From: Paulownia fortunei
Lineage: Eukaryota > Streptophyta > Magnoliopsida > Lamiales > Paulowniaceae
Assembly (NCBI GenBank): GCA_019321725.1
Contig: CM033109.1
Coordinates: forward strand, 13,547,993-13,611,992
Direction: 5' to 3'
DNA: 64,000 bases
Shown here: positions 58,242 to 64,000 of the stretch, one piece after another
Layout of the letters: each line of letters begins with the position of its first letter
Position numbering within the stretch: the first letter of the stretch is position 1
Notes under the pieces: generated by a model
The model's input: only the letters and a program-made list of their open reading frames with translations
What the model was told of the DNA's origin: nothing
Database searches by the model: none
Program-made: the position numbers and the translations under genes

Positions 58242-59090
58242 TGCTACAACTTTAAGGTTGCAAACCCAAGTATAAGTTGTGTCAAGTATTAAATTTCTCG
58301 GGAGTCCGAGGTCAATCCATAGGGAAGTTGTTTAAAGTTTTCAGGTTTATATTTCTTAAAAGATGGGCTGAATATGGTTTAGAATATATTTTTTTTTTAC
58401 TATAACTAAGAAATTAAAATAATAAATGTATTGAGTATTATGGATCCGCTCTTGAGTTTTAGATAGATGAACAATTATTTATTCTTTTTACCACTTTTAA
58501 ATTCCACAATTGGAATTATACATAATAAAAGTTTCAATGGAAAGATGTTATCAAATAACTCATGCATTAAGGTAATGATGATATTGTCTTACTATTTGCA
58601 AATTATCTCTCAACACCAATACTTGTTTATAGGATCAAGTATTTATGTACACCTTTGTCAACAATAAATCAAGATTTCATATTAACAACCAGTAGGGTAA
58701 AACCTTACAATAAGCTAAATGAACCCAAATATTTGTTGTGTCATTGGAGATACATAAATCAAGAATCACCACAAAATAAGAAAGATTTGAACACCAACGC
58801 TTATATATGGGATCAAGTATTTATGCACACATTTGTCTACAACAAATCAAGGTTTCACATTAGCAGTCGGTGGGGTAGAAATATAAAATAAGCTAAATGA
58901 ACCCAAGTATTTGTTGTGTCATTGGTGATACTAAATCAAGAATTATCACTAAATAAAGAGGGTTTCAATCAAAAATTAAAATAATAAAACAACACACCAG
59001 AATATTTTACACCTTTATAATCGTTCCTCTTCATCTATCAAGAGCTTCACCCTTTCTTCGCAGCTTAAATGAAATTTAGAAAGACATAGT
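58242..59090 (-). mobile_element. 5' LTR of the Athila/Tat-type element, interrupted by T4
   Basis: 849 bp beginning TGCTACAACTTTAAGG, matching 47750..48606 in order ('tgggatcaagtatttatgcacac', 'gagtattatggatccgctcttgag', 'tcaagagcttcaccctttc', 'gaaatttagaaagacata'). It stops at 59090, where T4 begins with TGTGACACC. About 870 bp of this LTR, including its promoter, should lie beyond T4. Confidence 0.87.
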
Positions 59091-62084
59091 TGTGACACCC
59101 AAACCTCTCACAACTCACTTGGCAAATGTGATTCATGCATTACATGCTACTTATTTGCTAATTTACGTTAATATTTACTCGGCATCTTATATAGCATTCT
59201 TAATCGTTAGACCTCTAATGCTACCACATTATATTAGTGGTTGAGATCTTATAACCTAATTAAGAAATTCTATATTTAAATAAGAAAAAGAATAGATTGG
59301 TCGATATATTGGATATTCATAGGTTATATGTTATAATTTTGGAAGTGTTAAAGGTGTTACTAGCAAGTTTATATGATTCGATCGAGGTATGTTAAAGGTG
59401 TTAATTAGATCGAGGTATTTTAAAAGTATACATCCATGGATTAACATACTTGGGATATTGGACATGATATAATGTGATTTAAGTGTCATAATACAAGGTC
59501 CATATGTGCATATGATTTTAGAAATGCAAACTAGACAATCATTTAAGAATCGAATGTCAATCGGTTTGGAGATCGAATGACGGACATAGGAATTACCTAT
59601 GGGAATGAATGGTGACTAAGATAGGTTGCAACCAAATAAAAATAGGTGAGACACACAAGATTAGAGCTGTAAGATAAGGGAGAAAATCAGATTTTACCAC
59701 TACATGCCACCTCAAGCTTATACCACCTCATGCTTAGACTTTTCAAGTTAGCACCTTAACCTATTCTTGACTCTTAAGCTAACAGCCACGACTTGAACCT
59801 TCTTCTGCACCATTTTATCTTCCAAATACATAGAAAAAGCTCTCTAAATAGGTCCTAAGTGATTCCAACCGAAAAAGGAGGCAAAACAAGCAAAGGGAAG
59901 GAGAAATAACCAAGTTCAAGTAGAAAACTATGTAAGGTGAACTTAACCTACGGATTTGCATGACTTTCAGATTTATTTGGAGGTTTATTGGCATATTAAG
60001 ATTTTAATATTATTTATAAATATGTTATTATATTATTATATAGGCATTGGCACACAAATAAAGGGTTTTTGGTTGCAAATACTTGATGAAAAACACTTGT
60101 GCTAGAAACTGTCACCTTGTTGTATTCTTGTGTTTTAGGATTCAAAAGTGTATGGTATGTTGAATAAAACCTATAATTATCATCATATACATGTTTATAT
60201 ATGGGTTAAGAGTATTGGAATAAACTTTCATCAGTTAGAGACTGAAATAGGGCATGATATTGAAGAGACGCTCAAAACTCTCACCATCAAATTTCAGATT
60301 TTGTCCTATGTGAAGGGGACTAGTTTTACAGTATTAAATCCATTAGTTTTGTCTGGTTGTCTCTTTTTGTATGTTATATAAGTGTGGTAAAAATTTGGGA
60401 GTGATTGAATATACTTAAGGGTGCCAAAACCATTAATGTCATGAAGTGCGTAAAACTGTCACGGTAGGAAAAATCTGTTTCAGTATGCTATGAAAGGAGC
60501 TGAACTTGGGAAGCTATATCCGTGAGCTTTAGCCATTCTATTACATGGTTACGTTTTCTTTTATGTTAGATAAGTGTGATAAATTTTTTGGAGTGAATGA
60601 ATATGTCTAAGGGTGTCAAAATCATCATGCAAATTAATGTGGCAGCAAGAAAATGTGAAGTTGTGAATCTGTCCCATTTTTGTTCATTAACATGTTCCAG
60701 CATAGATGTGGTGCATTTGATCCCTAACATTTAGGGAAATTTTGTAAGAGTTATAATACATCAATTAAGTGAGGTTAGTATACATTTAAGATGTGGAACA
60801 AAGGTACGTAGAAGGTTGTATTCGGTTATAGTTTCTAAGTGATAAGGTTGTTTAGTTAAATTGAGATTCAAGATCTTTATATAACATTAGGTATAATAAA
60901 CTTGTTACTTGAGGATGGTGATTAATATCTTGTATTTTTATAGATTGTTTCATGTCTAGTGTTGGAGAGTAATACTTAAGAAAACTAGAAGTAACACATA
61001 ACCGATCAAAGGTAAGTAAAGATTCATTTGCAACTACAATGCATAGACATAGTAAATGTGTGATTTATATGTATTCATAAATCATATGTGCATAGCAGAG
61101 GCCACGCATTACTATCATTTATGTTCATTGAGCATACATACATAGGCATTGACACATGCATGCATCATATACGAGCATTGTGATAAATCTTGCATTGCAC
61201 GATATGATTCTGAGTAAGAAAAATATTTTGTTCACCACTACTAGTGCACCGAAGTATGCATGGATTTGCATGATTGTATGCATGGATTTATAGGTTCGCG
61301 TGTATGGATTTGTAGGTATGTGAGTATGCATGTATTTGCATGCTTATATCATTATTGGCCATTGGATTATGGCGGTGTGCAGAGCTCTTTTCCGGTATAT
61401 GGGATAGTAGCATTGGTCAGGGGCCCAAGAAAGAAAGGATTTTGAGAGAAATATTTTGATGCATGGAATTGCATTGTGGGCATAGCATTTTGAGATGCAT
61501 GACTTGATATTGTGGATTGTTCTTTGACATACATAATCTTTACTTACTAAGCATTAGCTCATATAGTTTATGCATTGTAGGTGAGTCTGGTGATACTTGA
61601 TACCATAGACTTATTGGGCAAGCCGTTGGGGTTCCTACAGGTTTTGAGGATCAGTGTACATGGATGACGACCTGTTGGGTTGTGTTGTAGGCATATTCGA
61701 ATTTTTACATTCATTATTATTATGTAAATTGCTGACTATATATAAAGGGCTACAAGATGCAAAATGTCCTTATTTCTTCTGAAAGTAAATGCTGTTATTT
61801 TTATTTTTGAGTCTCTCGTATTATAACTTTGGGATGTCGTGTCCATATAACTCTTGAAATTTGATAGTAAATCAGCCTGAGAATAGTGTGATTGTGATGG
61901 GTGTTGTGTTTTTATATAAATGGTGATTTTTCTATATAAAGGATTATATGTGTGAAAATACTGTTTCTCAAATTGCTACATTTGACAAAAATAAATATAT
62001 ATATATACACAAATGCACACACATGTGCTACCTTGTCAAAATTATTGCTATACCAATATTTATATTTAGTATTGGGGTGTTACA
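59091..62084 (+). mobile_element. T4: 5' LTR of a Tekay-like chromovirus (2994 bp)
   Basis: Begins TGTGACACCC and ends GGGTGTTACA, immediately followed by a primer-binding site, so it is a 5' LTR. Similar to T2 along its length. It has the minisatellite-like 'gcatggatttgca' module (61257..61345) as T2 does and lacks the GC-rich module of T1/T3. It holds the same internal direct duplication as T1 and T2 (about 60365 and 60560) and the 'aatgcatagacatagta' segment. The 5-mer before it is ATAGT (59086..59090). Confidence 0.87.
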
Positions 62085-62087
62085 GAG

Positions 62088-62102
62088 TGGTATCAGAGCC
62101 CA
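62088..62102 (+). other. Primer-binding site of T4 (initiator tRNA-Met)
   Basis: TGGTATCAGAGCCCA begins three bases inside the LTR end, matching the initiator tRNA-Met complement. Confidence 0.9.
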
Positions 62103-63050
62103 GTTTGTGGTTCTGTAGACTGTCCATGTACATGACCTTTAAAACTAATGGAGCTTAATCATATCAATAAGTTTTATTTGTTGTATAATTTATATTACAT
62201 TTCATGAATAATATTGGCCATGTGTTTTAAGATTTTGTATAAAATAATGTTGAGGCTGACTCATCAGTAGTAATAGGTGCAAAATTTATGGTTGGTATTC
62301 TATCTTTAGAGCTACATATTCTCTATTATCTACTACGTATGTAATAAGACTGGATAGGGTACTTGATATATATATGAGGTCAATTACAATGTTTTAATTC
62401 CTTCTGGAGGTTCAAGATCAACCAATAAGATTTTAAGAGCTCTAGGTTAATTTTGTTATATTGGCTGGAATTATGATATAACCTTTTGTGTTGATTGATT
62501 TATTGAGAATTATGCATGGTGGATTATTTTAGGATCATTAAGACTTTTAAATTCTAAGTGATGAAAATTTAGAAATTTTATGGAGGCCATTATAGGAAAA
62601 TATTTACTATTTGTAGAAAATAAAGAAGATTGTCAAATTATAATTTTATACCATGAAAGAGAGTTGTAAGAAAGCATTATTATCGATTTGTGTTAGAATT
62701 TTTAGAAATGACCAAGTTTACTAAAAATCCATTTGTGTGATCTCAGATCTCTTGATACATATTGAAAAAAAGTTTTCGGGCATGCTATTAACTAACCAAT
62801 TAATTTTATCTTGGATATAGTTGTAAGAACAAATCCAATCTCTTGTTTAGTTTATCATATACACCTATTAGAATTCGATGAACCTTAAGTGATATTGTTA
62901 TAATGTTGGGCAAGGCATTAAGGTTTGGTAATTCTCCTAAACAAGCTCGACTTCATATTCACCTACAAAAAAGATGAATCTTGAGGTTATGTATTTTTTT
63001 TTATTACAACTGAATTGAGTAATAAGTTGTAATGAGTACAGATTTTGATA
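62103..63050 (+). other. T4 internal region, gag/pol not recognisable
   Basis: Should hold gag and protease of T4, but no frame longer than a few tens of codons and no Gag or protease block can be read. The distance from the primer-binding site to RT sequence (about 1 kb) is far too short for a full gag, protease and RT start, so a large internal deletion is likely. Confidence 0.4.
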
Positions 63051-63079
63051 TTAAGTTTTATTTGATAAACTAAGATAAG

Positions 63080-63710
63080 CTACTGTGATCTTGAGGAATG
63101 ATTATAAGTTTGAATTAATTATGAATTTCTTATTGTGCCATGGGTTGACTAGTGCCCTAATTATTTTGATATACATGATGAATAATGTGTTTGATGATTC
63201 TATATGGGTATGTTTGGGATAATATTCATTGATGATATCTTAGTATACAATGAGGAGAAATATGATTGACCTTTCAATATAATCTTGGAAACTTAAAGGA
63301 AGTAGGACTTATTTGTTCGATTTAGTAAATGCGATCTTTCGGTTATGTAATACAATATTTATTTTGGTACTAGTAATTTTCTTAACAAAGTGTCCTTGTA
63401 ACTATTCAAAACTTTGACGTTGTACTGAAATAGAGAAAACTAATAAATGTGATAGAAATAAGAAATGTTTTCTGGATTAGTGATATTATTGGGTATTCAG
63501 TCAAAAATTTCTCCTTAGTTGTTACTGCTTCATTTCATCATACATACAGGTATATGAAATTTGAATGGTTTGCTAAGTGGGAAAAAATTTCTAATTACTT
63601 AAAAAGAATTGAATTGAGCTTCAGTAGTGACTCCAACTTTAGATATAAGTTATTTATTGTGTATAGTGGTTTATCTCATTGTGTTTTGGTATATGTTTGA
63701 TTTAATATAG
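63080..63710 (+). pseudogene. T4 reverse transcriptase / RNase H remnant (strongly decayed)
   Basis: Plus strand. About 63118..63260 recalls the RT palm region (YKFELIMNFLLCHGLTSALI, compare YEFLVMPFGLTNAPA, then a short IDDIL-like block at 63228..63242). 63449..63700 is open for 83 codons and follows the connection/RNase H order: IGYSVKNFSLVVTASFHHTY, MKFEWFAKWEKISNYLKRIE and LSFSSDSNFRYKLFIVYSGL, where the catalytic Asp of VYSDAS is lost. Similarity is in spacing and composition more than identity, so the family call rests mainly on the LTR and primer-binding site. Confidence 0.5.
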
Positions 63711-64000
63711 AAAATTTACTCGATACTCTTTGAGTTAATTAGATTATTTATGTAATACTACATGTGACATTACAAAATCGAAGTACTTGAAATATCTATA
63801 TACTTAAAAGGAGTTGAACCTAAAGAAAGGATATATATTTTTAGTAACTGAATATATTGCATGATCCATATAACTACAGATGTTATTGGAATGAAATATC
63901 TCAATAGGCTAATATTCAAACAAACTTTACATCATAAATGATTATGGGAGTTGATGGTTGTATAGAGGATGAATTAGAGTAAGTGGTGAATTATGTATTT

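Overview
The window is AT-rich nuclear DNA from a flowering plant, almost certainly a eudicot. The evidence is one spliced plant gene with GT/AG introns, plant-type Ty1/copia and Ty3/gypsy LTR retrotransposons (including chromoviruses and an Athila/Tat-type element), and PIF/Harbinger remnants. I cannot name the species. I see no rRNA, tRNA, CRISPR array or prokaryotic feature.

The only apparently intact host gene is a 7-exon cyclophilin (205 codons, 14229..18074, + strand). It has an N-terminal signal peptide and all seven classical active-site residues, and looks like a CYP20-1/ROC7-type secretory-pathway peptidyl-prolyl isomerase. Intron 2 is about 2.05 kb. A near-identical tandem duplication of 290 bp lies about 1.2 kb downstream of its stop.

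Left block, 1..13188: a copia element (C1) with LTRs at 798..1632 and 9953..~13188, a gag remnant and a decayed RT/RNase H. Inside it sit a truncated Tekay/Del-like LTR (T1, 2042..4672) and a minus-strand chromovirus (G1, 4673..~8010). Its 3' LTR carries a 2.17-kb solo LTR of a second copia family ('C-family', 10207..12378). Middle block, 20560..33887: the 3' end of a Tekay-like chromovirus with a 2.86-kb LTR (T2), a decayed PIF/Harbinger cluster (transposase, GRF zinc finger, Myb/SANT-like protein), a degenerate 95-bp tandem repeat and a solo LTR with a 5-bp target-site duplication.

Right block, 33888..64000: a nest of LTR elements in which each younger element interrupts the older one. A C-family LTR (33888..34371) is cut by chromovirus G3 (34372..40720). 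G3's 5' LTR is cut by copia element C2 (40721..47749). The C2 pol is cut by an Athila/Tat-type element (47750..59090), whose 5' LTR is cut by Tekay-like T4 (59091..beyond the window). All their missing halves should lie to the right of this window in reverse order. C2's own LTR carries two further insertions: a rearranged Tekay LTR with inverted ends (T3, 42010..44008) and an Athila-type solo LTR (44155..45766).

The two most unusual observations are these. First, an intronless, frameshifted copy of a plant LOG-type (cytokinin-activating phosphoribohydrolase) gene lies between integrase and 3' LTR of the Athila/Tat element, apparently a captured host cDNA. Second, T3 is an LTR derivative whose two ends are both the LTR 3' terminus in inverted orientation, yet it is flanked by a target-site duplication. 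No retroelement here looks autonomous: all coding regions carry stops, frameshifts or truncations.
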